A stretch of DNA of 55,239 nucleotides from Chitinophaga pinensis (GTDB taxonomy: Bacteria > Bacteroidota > Bacteroidia > NS11-12g > UBA955). Made by a program: the position numbers and the translations under genes. The stretch spans positions 1 through 55,239 of the forward strand of contig CAMBXL010000014.1 of the NCBI GenBank assembly GCA_945871905.1, read 5' to 3'. Positions 26,740 through 34,514 of this stretch are shown here, one piece after another (position 1 is the first letter of the stretch; every line of letters starts with the position of its first letter). A model generated the notes under the pieces. The model ran no database searches. It worked only from the letters and a program-made list of their open reading frames with translations, and had not been told where the DNA came from.

Positions 26740-27684
26740 ATGACTAAACTTATTTCCATAATTGTTCCTTGTTTTAACGAGCAAGAAGTGTTTGTAGAAA
26801 CCAATCGCCGTCTAAAAGCGGTGATGTCTCAACTCCCTATTGAACAATATCAATATGAAATAATTTATGTCAATGATGGAAGTGTCGACCAAACCCTTCC
26901 ATTAATTAAACAAGCCCTAACGGAAGACAAACATTTAAAGTGTCTTTCTTTCTCTCGAAATTTTGGACATCAAATCGCCATTACTGCTGGTTTGGATGCC
27001 TGCAAAGGAGACGCCGCTGTTGTAATTGATGCCGATTTACAAGATCCCCCTACTGTTATTTTGGAAATGATCAGTCTGTGGGAAAAAGGCTATGATGTTG
27101 TATTTGGTAAAAGGAAAGATAGGGTAGGGGAAAGTTCTTTCAAGCTCTTAACTGCCAAATATTTTTACAAACTCATCAACCGATTAAGCGATGTAGATAT
27201 TCCTCGCGATACCGGTGATTTCAGACTTATGGACCGAAATGCGCTCAATCAATTTTTGCTAATGCGAGAATCTTATCGATTTGTCAGAGGTATGGTGGCG
27301 TGGATTGGGTTCAATCAAACCTTTGTAGAATACGACCGCGAAAGTCGTTTTGCTGGTCAAACCAAGTACCCACTCAAAAAAATGCTGCGTTTGGCAAGTG
27401 ATGCCATCTTGTCATTTTCTAATACTCCCCTTAAAATTGCAACTTTTGTAGGGTTTATAACCTCTATAGCCGCTTTTATTGGAATTGTCTATTCCCTTTA
27501 TGTCAGATTATTTACCAAATCTTGGGTTGAGGGATGGACCTTTTTGATGATTGCCATTTTATTAATTGGCGGAATAATATTGCTCGTGTTAGGAATAATT
27601 GGAGAGTATGTTGGTCGAATCTATGGTGAAATCAAGCAAAGACCTCTTTATATCGTGAAAGATAAAATGGGGTTTGATGATTAA
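26740..27684 (+). CDS. Family 2 glycosyltransferase (polyprenyl-phosphate glycosyltransferase type)
   Basis: The 314-residue protein starts with a GT-A fold (SIIVPCFNEQEVF), has the DXD-like DADLQDPP, and the RDTGDFRLMDR acceptor-loop motif. Two C-terminal membrane spans (ATFVGFITSIAAFIGIVYSL; LIGGIILLVLGIIGEYVGRI) give the GtrB/DPM1-like layout. These enzymes load sugars onto undecaprenyl phosphate for envelope glycans. The sugar is unknown. Confidence 0.88.
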   Translation: MTKLISIIVPCFNEQEVFVETNRRLKAVMSQLPIEQYQYEIIYVNDGSVDQTLPLIKQALTEDKHLKCLSFSRNFGHQIAITAGLDACKGDAAVVIDADLQDPPTVILEMISLWEKGYDVVFGKRKDRVGESSFKLLTAKYFYKLINRLSDVDIPRDTGDFRLMDRNALNQFLLMRESYRFVRGMVAWIGFNQTFVEYDRESRFAGQTKYPLKKMLRLASDAILSFSNTPLKIATFVGFITSIAAFIGIVYSLYVRLFTKSWVEGWTFLMIAILLIGGIILLVLGIIGEYVGRIYGEIKQRPLYIVKDKMGFDD

Positions 27685-27816
27685 TTTATCGATTAATTGT
27701 CATTTTAATCTCATTTTTACTATTTAGCTGAAACGTTTTTTAGTCTTCTTGTGTCTAATATTTTAATAAGGCACAATAATTGAATAGATTATAGTGTTAT
27801 TAAACCTAACAAAGTG

Positions 27817-27924
27817 ATGAATACACTTAAAAAATATGAAAAAGTAAAAAGTCGTAGACGTGCTGTTGAAAAACCAATTCGCAAAAATGGCGATGGAATT
27901 AAACAAGGCCCTGCTGGTGTATAG
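27817..27924 (+). CDS. Possible small basic protein of 35 residues
   Basis: A short ATG-initiated frame encodes MNTLKKYEKVKSRRRAVEKP and then IRKNGDGIKQGPAGV. It is highly basic and its codons look like those of neighbouring genes. It sits alone in the 316-base gap between the glycosyltransferase and prfA. I found no TAnnTTTG box or clear ribosome binding site. I do not recognise the family; a small nucleic-acid-binding or ribosome-associated peptide is only a guess. Confidence 0.35.
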   Translation: MNTLKKYEKVKSRRRAVEKPIRKNGDGIKQGPAGV

Positions 27925-28000
27925 TTATGCTGAGCTAAACGACTTCTTTATATTATTTTAGATTGTTTGAAAAAACAAACTTATAGAATCTGTTGCTGTA

Positions 28001-29074
28001 TTAATTTCCTGATCCCTCCTGCATTCTCTCTGCATTCTCAGCTACTTTCAATGAATCTATCATTGGTTGGATGTCTCCGCCCAAAAAGTTGTCTAATGAA
28101 TAAATAGTCATGTTGATTCTGTGGTCGGTTACTCTGCCTTGAGGAAAGTTATAAGTTCTGATTTTAGCACTTCTGTCACCACTAGCAACCAATGTTTTTC
28201 TGGCACTTGCAATTTTTGAATTGTGTTCCTCTAAAGCTATTTCATAAAGTTTCGTTCTCAACATCTGCATCGCTCTTTCTCTGTTCCCAAGCTGTGAACG
28301 CTCTATTTGACACACGACTACAATCCCCGAAGGACGGTGGGTTAATTGCACTTTTGTTTCAACTTTGTTTACGTTTTGTCCACCTGCACCACCACTTCGA
28401 GAGGTTTGCATGTCAATGTCCGCTGGATTTAAATCCACGTCTACTTCCTCTGCCTCAGGCAACACCGCAACTGTTGCTGCCGAAGTATGAACTCTTCCCG
28501 CACTTTCAGTTTTGGGAACACGCTGTACCCTGTGAACGCCACTTTCATATTTTAAATCACCATAGACATTGCTACCAGTAATTTCCATTATAACCTCTTT
28601 ATAACCACCCGCTGTTCCTTCGTTTTCGTCAAGTATTTCAACTTTCCAACCACGGTTTTCGCAATAACGGTAATACATTTTCATTAAATCACCTGCAAAT
28701 AAACTTGCTTCATCACCACCCGTTCCTGCACGTATTTCAATAATTGCATTTTTGGCATCTTCAGGATCTTTGGGGATTAATAAAATTTTAATTCGTTCCT
28801 CCAATTCAATCACCTTTGCTTGCATTTCATCTGCTTCCTCTCGAGCCATTTCACGCATTTCAGCATCTTTCTCGTTTGCCATCAAGTCCTTGGCTTGTTG
28901 AAGGAAATTCAAAGCTTCTTTATATGAATTGGTTACCTCTACCATCTCTTTCAATTCACTGTACTCTTTGTTCAACTGTGCAAAACGCTTCATGTCTTGC
29001 ATGGTATCGGCACTACTCAACAATAATTCTACTTCTCTAAAACGGGCTTCTATCGCATCTAATTTATCTAACAT
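28001..29074 (-). CDS. prfA: Peptide chain release factor 1
   Basis: The 357-residue class I release factor has the universal GGQ tripeptide near residue 230 inside [18 protein letters not shown], preceded by [18 protein letters not shown] and [13 protein letters not shown]. It triggers peptide release at UAA and UAG. RF1 rather than RF2 is indicated by overall length and lack of the RF2 frameshift leader. It is the last gene of a minus-strand unit: lpxH, then the 29093-29896 gene, then prfA 18 bases later. Confidence 0.95.
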   Translation of the reverse strand: MLDKLDAIEARFREVELLLSSADTMQDMKRFAQLNKEYSELKEMVEVTNSYKEALNFLQQAKDLMANEKDAEMREMAREEADEMQAKVIELEERIKILLIPKDPEDAKNAIIEIRAGTGGDEASLFAGDLMKMYYRYCENRGWKVEILDENEGTAGGYKEVIMEITGSNVYGDLKYESGVHRVQRVPKTESAGRVHTSAATVAVLPEAEEVDVDLNPADIDMQTSRSGGAGGQNVNKVETKVQLTHRPSGIVVVCQIERSQLGNRERAMQMLRTKLYEIALEEHNSKIASARKTLVASGDRSAKIRTYNFPQGRVTDHRINMTIYSLDNFLGGDIQPMIDSLKVAENAERMQEGSGN

Positions 29075-29092
29075 CGGGTAATCTTTGTTTTT

Positions 29093-29896
29093 TTACAAGG
29101 CCTGCAAAATTACATATTCATCTGTTAAGATGTATACTCTTTCTTTTTCAATTCGGATGTTTTTTATTTGAGGGATTTCCGAAACTATCATTTCTGTCAT
29201 TTCAAACAGTTTGGTGTTGTAAAAAAACAACTTGCCTTGGTGGTAAAAGCGAATGATATTGTTGTTAAACTGATAGTTGGAAAGTAAACTGTCTTCTAAA
29301 ATAATGTTGTGATAATTGCCGAATATATCAAATTGCAAAACCTGCTTGTCATTGAGAACCTGAACCGCGGAACTGATATCGAGAATTTGCTTGATTTGAA
29401 AACTGTGTTTGATGGGCAATAAATTAAATGGCGCACTTGAATAAATTAACGTTAAATCCAATTGGTATTTTTTGAGTTTCAAATCCGCTAAATCATACAA
29501 CCATATCTGATTGTCAAAGCTCCGAGCCATACACCCAACTTGTGAAATATTGGCCGACTCCAAGTCAACCGTGTTTAGAATGTTGAGGAGATTGTCTAAT
29601 ACAATAATTTTGTTTTGGTCGCGGTAAAAAACAAAAATCATAAAGGGATTACTCACGTCGATACTCGCTATTTTGCCATATATTTTAAAATTAGCATTGG
29701 CAATTAATAGGCCATCTCTGTTGTATTTTATAATATCGTTGGTAGGAGTAATAATGTATAAATGGCCCAAATGATCAGTGCTTATTTCACTGTCTTTGCT
29801 TATTTTGATGGAATCAATGTGTTTTAAAGTGCTGTTTTGTGCCTTTATTGTTTGATTTCCTAAAAGGATAAGTATGGCAACAATCAGATTTTTCAT
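29093..29896 (-). CDS. Hypothetical exported protein, propeller-like
   Basis: The 267-residue protein starts with a signal peptide (MKNLIVAILILLGNQTIKAQ). The mature chain consists of repeated beta-strand segments of the type DHLGHLYIITPTNDIIKYN and DNQIWLYDLADLKLKKYQ, resembling NHL- or beta-propeller-like repeats. No catalytic motif is seen. It overlaps lpxH by four bases. The first ~85 bases of the gene also occur, decayed, in the duplicated block at 31133-31225. Confidence 0.68.
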   Translation of the reverse strand: MKNLIVAILILLGNQTIKAQNSTLKHIDSIKISKDSEISTDHLGHLYIITPTNDIIKYNRDGLLIANANFKIYGKIASIDVSNPFMIFVFYRDQNKIIVLDNLLNILNTVDLESANISQVGCMARSFDNQIWLYDLADLKLKKYQLDLTLIYSSAPFNLLPIKHSFQIKQILDISSAVQVLNDKQVLQFDIFGNYHNIILEDSLLSNYQFNNNIIRFYHQGKLFFYNTKLFEMTEMIVSEIPQIKNIRIEKERVYILTDEYVILQAL

Positions 29897-30630
29897 GGTT
29901 TAAATACCTTTAGCTCAATTTGCGTGCCATCAAACACTGCATAAGTGAAATCGCCAACCCATTCGCCCAAATTGATATATCGTGAATTGGTTTTTAATTC
30001 AAGGTTTAACGGCAAGTGCCTGTGTCCACAAATGAAATAATCGTAATGGGTATGTTTCAGCGTTTCATTGCAAAATTGTGTGATAAATTCTTTGTCATCG
30101 CCCAAGTAGATTTTGTCTGAATTGCCTTTCCCTATTCTACTTTTTTGGGAAAGATATTTGGCCAAGCCAGCGCCCAAACGTGGGTGTAAAAAGCCAAACA
30201 ATCGAACGGCAAAAGGGTGTCTGAAAATGTGTTTAATGAATTTGTAGCCATTGTCGCCTGGGCCTAATCCATCGCCATGGTGCAAGAAAAACTTTTTGCT
30301 GTTACGCTCAATCACCAACTCATTGGAAATAACAGTAACTCCCAATTCTTGTTCCAAGTAGCCAAAAGTCCACATGTCGTGATTGCCCTTAAAAAAAGTG
30401 ACTTTAATGCCTGCATCAGTTAATGAAGCAATTTTTCCCATGAATCTCGAAAATCCTTTCGGAATCACATCGCGGTATTCAAACCAAAAATCAAAACAAT
30501 CGCCCATCAAATAGATTTCTTTTGCATCGACACTGATTTGGTCGAGCCACTTACAAATTAGTTTTTCCCTTTTGAGCGAAGCTTCAAAATTGGGAACACC
30601 TAAATGAAAGTCGGAAGCAAAATAAATCAT
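29893..30630 (-). CDS. lpxH: UDP-2,3-diacylglucosamine diphosphatase
   Basis: About 245 residues of calcineurin-like metallophosphoesterase: SDFHLG (DxH), GDCFDFWFEY (GDxxD), KGNHDMW (GNHD), HHGDGLGPGDNGYKF and CGHRHLP (GHxH). These match LpxH, which cleaves UDP-2,3-diacylglucosamine in lipid A synthesis at the inner membrane surface. The ATG at 30630 (MIYFASDFHLG) is preferred to a TTG two codons upstream. A diverged, internally deleted second copy lies at 31226-31558. Confidence 0.9.
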   Translation of the reverse strand: MIYFASDFHLGVPNFEASLKREKLICKWLDQISVDAKEIYLMGDCFDFWFEYRDVIPKGFSRFMGKIASLTDAGIKVTFFKGNHDMWTFGYLEQELGVTVISNELVIERNSKKFFLHHGDGLGPGDNGYKFIKHIFRHPFAVRLFGFLHPRLGAGLAKYLSQKSRIGKGNSDKIYLGDDKEFITQFCNETLKHTHYDYFICGHRHLPLNLELKTNSRYINLGEWVGDFTYAVFDGTQIELKVFKP

Positions 30631-30649
30631 CAACAAATATTTTAAACTT

Positions 30650-30657
30650 CAAACTTA
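30650..30657 (-). promoter_or_regulatory. -7 box of lpxH
   Basis: The minus strand reads TAAGTTTG about 20 bases upstream of the lpxH ATG, matching TAnnTTTG. No good -33 element was found. It lies between the XRE gene and lpxH, so lpxH can be transcribed separately. Confidence 0.4.
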
Positions 30658-30680
30658 CTGAATTCTTAACTTATTTTTGA

Positions 30681-31034
30681 TTATTTGTTCAAGCTAACTT
30701 GTTTTTCTTCAAGAAGTTTTATTTTGTCTTCAAGAAGTTTTATTTTGTCTTCATACAATTGTTGTAGTTCAATAGGGAAGTTGTATGCTCCAATCTGTTG
30801 TTCAATGGTATTGTTAAAGTTATTAAAAGCAATTTTTTTTTCAAAACCAATTAAGTTTTCAATATTAACTTTTAGAATTTCAGAAATTTTCAAAAGTTTT
30901 TCATAATTTAGACTTAATTCGTTTCGTTCTATTTTGCTATAACCTGTTAGAGATAAACCAAGTTCATTTGCCATTTTTTCTTGACTTAATCCCTTCAATT
31001 CTCTAATTTGTCTGATTTTTGTTCCAATTTCCAT
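30681..31034 (-). CDS. XRE-family helix-turn-helix regulator with C-terminal coiled coil (copy A)
   Basis: The 117-residue protein has an HTH_3 domain (residues 6-60: IRQIRELKGLSQEKMANELG, then YSKIERNE) and a C-terminal coiled coil made of the repeated heptad KIKLLED. The repeats are encoded by an almost perfect 21-base tandem repeat near 30710-30755. A paralogue with the same layout is at 31612-31959. It is on the same strand as, and directly upstream of, lpxH. Self-regulation is likely for this family but the target is unknown. Confidence 0.82.
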   Translation of the reverse strand: MEIGTKIRQIRELKGLSQEKMANELGLSLTGYSKIERNELSLNYEKLLKISEILKVNIENLIGFEKKIAFNNFNNTIEQQIGAYNFPIELQQLYEDKIKLLEDKIKLLEEKQVSLNK

Positions 31035-31064
31035 TTTAAACAGTTTTTTAAATTAAAAATTAAG

Positions 31065-31072
31065 CAAAATTA
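31065..31072 (-). promoter_or_regulatory. -7 box of XRE copy A
   Basis: The minus strand reads TAATTTTG, matching TAnnTTTG, about 30 bases upstream of the ATG at 31034. Confidence 0.35.
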
Positions 31073-31113
31073 ATATTTTTTAATTAATATAATTAAGATT
31101 TTAAAAATAAAAG

Positions 31114-31129
31114 TAAGTATTTTTACTTA
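31114..31129. promoter_or_regulatory. Inverted repeat upstream of XRE copy A, possible operator
   Basis: TAAGTA (31114-31119), TTTT, TACTTA (31124-31129) is a perfect six-base inverted repeat located about 45 bases upstream of the -7 box of the regulator gene. A related palindrome lies upstream of copy B (32022-32033); both contain the core TTACTT. Confidence 0.3.
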
Positions 31130-31132
31130 ATT

Positions 31133-31558
31133 AAATGGGATCAATGCGCTATTAAGCGTTGTTTTGCGCCTTTATTGTTTGATTCTTTAAAAGTATTAAG
31201 TATAGCAAAAATTAGTTTTTGAATGTTATAAATTCCATTAGTTCATTTTGCGTGTCCATCATAATACTTCTTTAGTAAAATCGCTAACCCATTCGCCAAA
31301 ATTAATATACCGTAAGTTTTTTTAATTCAATACATTAAAGCAGCTACCTATACCCACAAACTAAACAATCGAAGTGAATATGGTTTAGTGATTTATTGCG
31401 AAACAATGTTATGAACTCTCGAACTCTTAGTTAATTTCCAAATAGATTTATTTATTGACACATTTTTAGAAGAGCCACTTACAAATTTGCTTTCCCTTTT
31501 GAGAAAAACTTCTAAATTAGGGTCTCCCAAATGATAGTCGGTAGTGAAATTAAATCAT
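31133..31558 (-). pseudogene. Decayed second copy of lpxH plus the 5' end of the adjacent gene
   Basis: This interval aligns by eye with 29808-30630. Positions 31137-31225 match the first ~85 bases of the 29093-29896 gene, including its TTTATTGTTTGATT stretch. Positions 31226-31558 match the 3' end and the 5' end of lpxH, with roughly 400 bases missing from the middle and no open frame left. A tandem duplication of the XRE-lpxH block followed by decay explains it. No protein is expected. Confidence 0.75.
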
Positions 31559-31611
31559 CGACTATATTTTAAATTTCAAAAATATTGAATTCTTAGTTTA
31601 TTTATTGGTTG

Positions 31612-31959
31612 TTAAAGCTTGTTTATTTTTTCTTCAAGAAGTTTTATTTTTTCTTCAAGAAGTTTTATTTTATCTTCATATAATTGCTTTAATTCAATAG
31701 GGAAGTTGTATGTTGCAATTTGTTGTTTAACTGTATTATTATAATTATTTAAAGCTAAATTATTGTCGAAACCAATTAAATTTTCAACCGTAACTCCAAG
31801 AACTTCTGAAATTTGTAAGAGCCTATCATATTTTACACTTACTTCATTTCGTTCTATTTTGCCATAACCTGTTACAGATAATCCAAGTTCATTTGCCATG
31901 TTCTCTTGGTTTAATCCCTTCAAGTCTCTAATTTGTCTGATTTTTGATCCTATTTTCAC
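31612..31959 (-). CDS. XRE-family helix-turn-helix regulator with C-terminal coiled coil (copy B)
   Basis: 115 residues from a GTG at 31959, about two-thirds identical to copy A by eye. It has the same HTH_3 domain (IRQIRDLKGLNQENMANELG, YGKIERNE), the same linker NFPIELKQLYED and a coiled coil of KIKLLEE heptads. It has stayed open while the adjacent lpxH copy decayed, suggesting selection. It may regulate itself, copy A or lpxH; nothing in the sequence decides this. Confidence 0.8.
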   Translation of the reverse strand: MKIGSKIRQIRDLKGLNQENMANELGLSVTGYGKIERNEVSVKYDRLLQISEVLGVTVENLIGFDNNLALNNYNNTVKQQIATYNFPIELKQLYEDKIKLLEEKIKLLEEKINKL

Positions 31960-32001
31960 TTAAAAATAATAATAGTAAAATATTTTTAATATTTACGTTT
32001 G

Positions 32002-32009
32002 CAAAAATA
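32002..32009 (-). promoter_or_regulatory. -7 box of XRE copy B
   Basis: The minus strand reads TATTTTTG, matching TAnnTTTG, about 42 bases upstream of the GTG at 31959. The perfect palindrome GTTAC-TT-GTAAC at 32022-32033 lies just upstream, in a -33-proximal place suited to an operator. Confidence 0.4.
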
Positions 32010-32021
32010 TAAATTTGATTA

Positions 32022-32033
32022 GTTACTTGTAAC
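32022..32033. promoter_or_regulatory. Palindrome upstream of XRE copy B, possible operator
   Basis: GTTAC-TT-GTAAC is a perfect five-base inverted repeat with a two-base centre, about 13 bases upstream of the copy B -7 box. An autoregulatory site is inferred from position only. Confidence 0.3.
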
Positions 32034-32183
32034 ATTTTTTTTGTAAAATTAACCAATAGATTTAAAATATTAACTATTGGTGTTTTAATGTTAACTGAAA
32101 GTTTTAGTTGTTTAAGTATCTATCTATTTAATTTGTTATTAATTTTATAGAAAAATAAAATAATTTTTTTACTTAAATAGACA

Positions 32184-32780
32184 ATGACAAATAAAGAAAA
32201 TAAAAAAAAAGGAATAACGCCAAGTATATCAGAAAGTTTTAATGCGTGTATAATCGATGAATCAAATATATTCGCTTTGGGATTAAAAAATACATTAAAA
32301 AGAAATAATCAATCCAATAAACCAACTTGTGTCTTTATCTATGAAAACATAATTGATATTGTAGTTGATGATAGTAATCCAATTGATTTGTTTTTTATAG
32401 AATATACCCTGCTTTTAAAACCAAATTTTAATTCTAAGTTTTCTCTTTTAAAGAAAAATAATCCCAACATAAAATTAATTGTTTATGCAAATGATTTGTT
32501 GAAAGTTGATTTTGTTAAATTATATTCTTTTAATATTAATGGTTTTTTTTCAACAAGATTAACAATAAAGTCATTTAATTCATATCTTAAAAAAATAATG
32601 ATCCAGAATGTTTATATAGACCATTACAGTATAAGTCATTATGTTAATGTTGAAAAAAAACAGAAATTAAAATCATACTATAAGTCTGTCTCATTAAATA
32701 ATTTTGAAATGATAATAAATGATTCGGAAAATCAAACAATTTATAATGTTGATAGGGGAGTTTTGGATTATTCAATTTAA
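32184..32780 (+). CDS. Degenerate response-regulator receiver-like protein without output domain
   Basis: The 198-residue protein follows the strand-helix order of NarL-type receivers: ACIIDESNIFALGLKNTL (normally acidic pair plus GLK), DLFFIEYTLL where the phospho-acceptor Asp is expected but Glu is found, NIKLIVYAND, and GFFSTRLTIKSFNSYLKKI where GxxxK is usual. No LuxR HTH follows; the last 40 residues are unlike any output domain I know. It is very AT-rich and Asn/Lys-rich, unlike conserved neighbours. The call is inference from fold pattern. Confidence 0.5.
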   Translation: MTNKENKKKGITPSISESFNACIIDESNIFALGLKNTLKRNNQSNKPTCVFIYENIIDIVVDDSNPIDLFFIEYTLLLKPNFNSKFSLLKKNNPNIKLIVYANDLLKVDFVKLYSFNINGFFSTRLTIKSFNSYLKKIMIQNVYIDHYSISHYVNVEKKQKLKSYYKSVSLNNFEMIINDSENQTIYNVDRGVLDYSI

Positions 32781-32879
32781 TGGGTAGGCCATATTGAGTA
32801 AAATTAACTAGATTAATACATTGTATGAAGTATTATATGGCTTGAAAAGACAGGATGGGTTTTCTATAACTCCCAATAA

Positions 32880-33371
32880 TTATTTTTTCTTAACTCTCTC
32901 GTAAATATTGACCATTTGCAAACTCGACTGAAGGTGTTTCATTACAATTTCATCTTCTTTTTTAAGGTATTCTATGTTGTAGTTAAAAGAAGATTGGGAC
33001 GTATTACTTAATATTATTTTACTATCCACCATTTGGTAGTGCACAGGATTTTGATTTTGCTTGCTAGTACTGTTGTTGTCGTAAGGCTGAATTTGTGTTG
33101 AGGTAATTTTGAGTTTCATTCCAGCAAAAGACTGATAAAGTGTTATTGATTTTTTCTCAATTTCTTGCAAATAAGCCTCACTAGTATCGCCGTTACTCAA
33201 GTTTTTTTTGTAATATACAATCGTGTATTCAGGTTTTGATAGCAAGAAAATGGTGTCATTTTTGAGTAACATCAATTTCATTTGCCAATCACCAATATAA
33301 GGATTTTTTTCTTTGTGGGTAAAAGAAACCAAGAGGCTACAAACGCCTAAAAATAGAATAGTTAATCTCAA
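32880..33371 (-). CDS. Hypothetical exported protein
   Basis: From a TTG at 33371 the product is about 163 residues with a signal peptide (LRLTILFLGVCSLLVSFTHK). The frame stays open upstream to 33500, but the extra 43 residues look unlike a protein start, so I prefer the TTG. The mature part (NPYIGDWQMKLMLL ... YNIEYLKKEDEIVMKHL) has the strand pattern of a lipocalin-like or small beta-barrel domain ending YERVKKK. No motif is recognised. Confidence 0.55.
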   Translation of the reverse strand: MRLTILFLGVCSLLVSFTHKEKNPYIGDWQMKLMLLKNDTIFLLSKPEYTIVYYKKNLSNGDTSEAYLQEIEKKSITLYQSFAGMKLKITSTQIQPYDNNSTSKQNQNPVHYQMVDSKIILSNTSQSSFNYNIEYLKKEDEIVMKHLQSSLQMVNIYERVKKK

Positions 33372-33567
33372 TGATTGAAAGGGTAAAATCAAAGCGCAAT
33401 TTAAGTATTTTTTTGATTGTAAAGAAATCCTTTGATTTGTAAATGTATTAATCCAAAATATAAATGAGGAATTGATTATGCTTATTTTACACTTAAACAT
33501 TTTGTATTTTTCAAACCTATTAATTGTTATACTTGTAAGACTAAATCATAAAAAATAGTAATTTTTT

Positions 33568-33684
33568 CCTGTGGTTGGTCTGAAGTGGAGCTTTTTGTTG
33601 GGGTGACCACCCACTATGATCTGTTATTTTCCCTGTGGTTTGTCTGAAGTGGAGCTTTGTGTTGGGTCGACCAACCACTATGAT
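33568..33684. repeat. Two tandem copies of a 53-base repeat (period 64) beside tRNA-Cys
   Basis: Unit 1 (33568-33620) and unit 2 (33632-33684) share CCTGTGG, GTCTGAAGTGGAGCTTT and end in CCACTATGAT. Each begins with GTGGTT and ends with a complementary ACCACCCAC or AACCAC, so each folds as a hairpin. Unit 1's left arm GTGGTTGGTC is the exact complement of unit 2's right arm GACCAACCAC. Confidence 0.65.
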
Positions 33685-33692
33685 ATGAAAAA

Positions 33693-33725
33693 CAAAAAAC
33701 CCCGACTTAAATTAAGTCAGGGTTT
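33693..33725 (-). terminator. Intrinsic terminator of tRNA-Cys
   Basis: AAACCC-c-GACTT pairs with AAGTC-a-GGGTTT around an AAATT loop (33697-33725). On the minus strand the stem is followed by a T run (33699-33694), as expected just downstream of the tRNA. Confidence 0.75.
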
Positions 33726-33740
33726 CTGTTGTTTTATTGG

Positions 33741-33811
33741 AGGTCGGAACCGGATTCGAACCGGTGTAGAGGGTTTTGCAGACCCGTGCCTAGCCTCTCG
33801 GCCATCCGACC
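33741..33811 (-). tRNA. tRNA-Cys (anticodon GCA)
   Basis: The minus strand gives acceptor GGTCGGA pairing with TCCGACC, a D-arm, an anticodon loop CTGCAAA on a GGGT/ACCC stem with anticodon GCA, and a TPsiC arm with GGTTCGAATCC. 3' CCA is not encoded. Own promoter and terminator flank it. Confidence 0.93.
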
Positions 33812-33827
33812 TTTTTTAAACGAAGTG

Positions 33828-33858
33828 CAAAAATAGGGGTTTATAAGGAATAAGCAAA
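33828..33858 (-). promoter_or_regulatory. Promoter of tRNA-Cys
   Basis: On the minus strand TTTG (33858-33855), 19 bases, then TATTTTTG (33835-33828): an exact Bacteroidota promoter ending about 16 bases before the tRNA. Confidence 0.7.
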
Positions 33859-33875
33859 AAATGTTTTTAAAACAT

Positions 33876-34421
33876 TTATGCCATCTTACGGATAGTGCCT
33901 ACCGATTTACCTTTGCTTTTGGAATCACCTTTTACTGCTGTGTTTTTAACAGTTTTTGGTTTTATCTCAGCTTTAGGTTTTGAATCCGCTTTTACATCAG
34001 CACTGTTTTCTTCTTCTGTGGTTTTTTTAATGGCATCAAAATCGATTTTCTCTTTTAATAAACCATACCAAGTAGCTAGTTTTTTCATGTCTGACAAATA
34101 AATACGCTCATTGTCATAATTGGGAAGAACATCGCCTAAAAATTGAGAGAATTCTTTGTCTTCCGATTTTTTATCAGGAACTACCAAGCCAGTCGTTTCT
34201 TTTTCTTTAATACGTACAAGAATATCTGCTAATTTTTCTTCACCTTCTAAAGTAAACATAGCAATATCACTCAATATAGACACTTTTGTGGTGGGAGCCG
34301 TAGGGAATTTTTTACCAGAACCATCTAAAGCTTCCACAATTAAGCCGTTTTTTCTTTGTCCAATTACATGGTATAAGCCAGGCATCCCTGAAATAGCAAC
34401 AATATCTTTTAATTCTAACAT
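33876..34421 (-). CDS. DUF5606 family protein
   Basis: About 181 residues from the ATG at 34421 (MLELKDIVAISGMPGLYHVI); a TTG three codons upstream is less likely. The N-terminal 130 residues match the Bacteroidota-specific DUF5606 family (GLIVEALDGSGKKFP, YDNERIYLSDMKKLATWYGL). The C-terminus is a lysine- and alanine-rich, disordered tail. Function is unknown. It is divergent from the DUF4199 gene. Confidence 0.8.
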   Translation of the reverse strand: MLELKDIVAISGMPGLYHVIGQRKNGLIVEALDGSGKKFPTAPTTKVSILSDIAMFTLEGEEKLADILVRIKEKETTGLVVPDKKSEDKEFSQFLGDVLPNYDNERIYLSDMKKLATWYGLLKEKIDFDAIKKTTEEENSADVKADSKPKAEIKPKTVKNTAVKGDSKSKGKSVGTIRKMA

Positions 34422-34479
34422 ACCTTGCAAATTTCTAACTATTTTTGATAAAACAAAACGTTATCTATTATTTTTGTCA

Positions 34480-34487
34480 TAGTTTTG
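34480..34487 (+). promoter_or_regulatory. -7 box of the DUF4199 operon
   Basis: TAGTTTTG at 34480-34487 matches TAnnTTTG, 27 bases before the ATG at 34515. A second match, TATTTTTG, lies at 34469-34476, so the active one is uncertain. Confidence 0.4.
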
Positions 34488-34514
34488 TAAACTTTTTAAA
34501 AACGATTCAAATCA

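Noticed and set aside
28192-28581. Long open frame antisense to prfA
   Set aside because: It is the mirror of a strongly conserved gene with GGQ and other release-factor motifs. Leu/Cys/His-rich translation is typical of antisense frames.
28001-29074. Considered RF2 instead of RF1 for the release factor
   Set aside because: No in-frame stop or frameshift leader as in RF2, and length and N-terminal sequence fit RF1.
30700-31720. Considered a CRISPR-like or microsatellite array because of repeated CTTCAAGAAG units
   Set aside because: The units are 21-bp coding repeats for coiled-coil heptads inside two XRE genes, with no spacers.
33616-33819. 67-codon plus-strand frame across the tRNA-Cys region
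   Set aside because: It runs antisense through tRNA-Cys, its terminator and a tandem repeat unit. The peptide has no protein-like character, so it is a chance opening.
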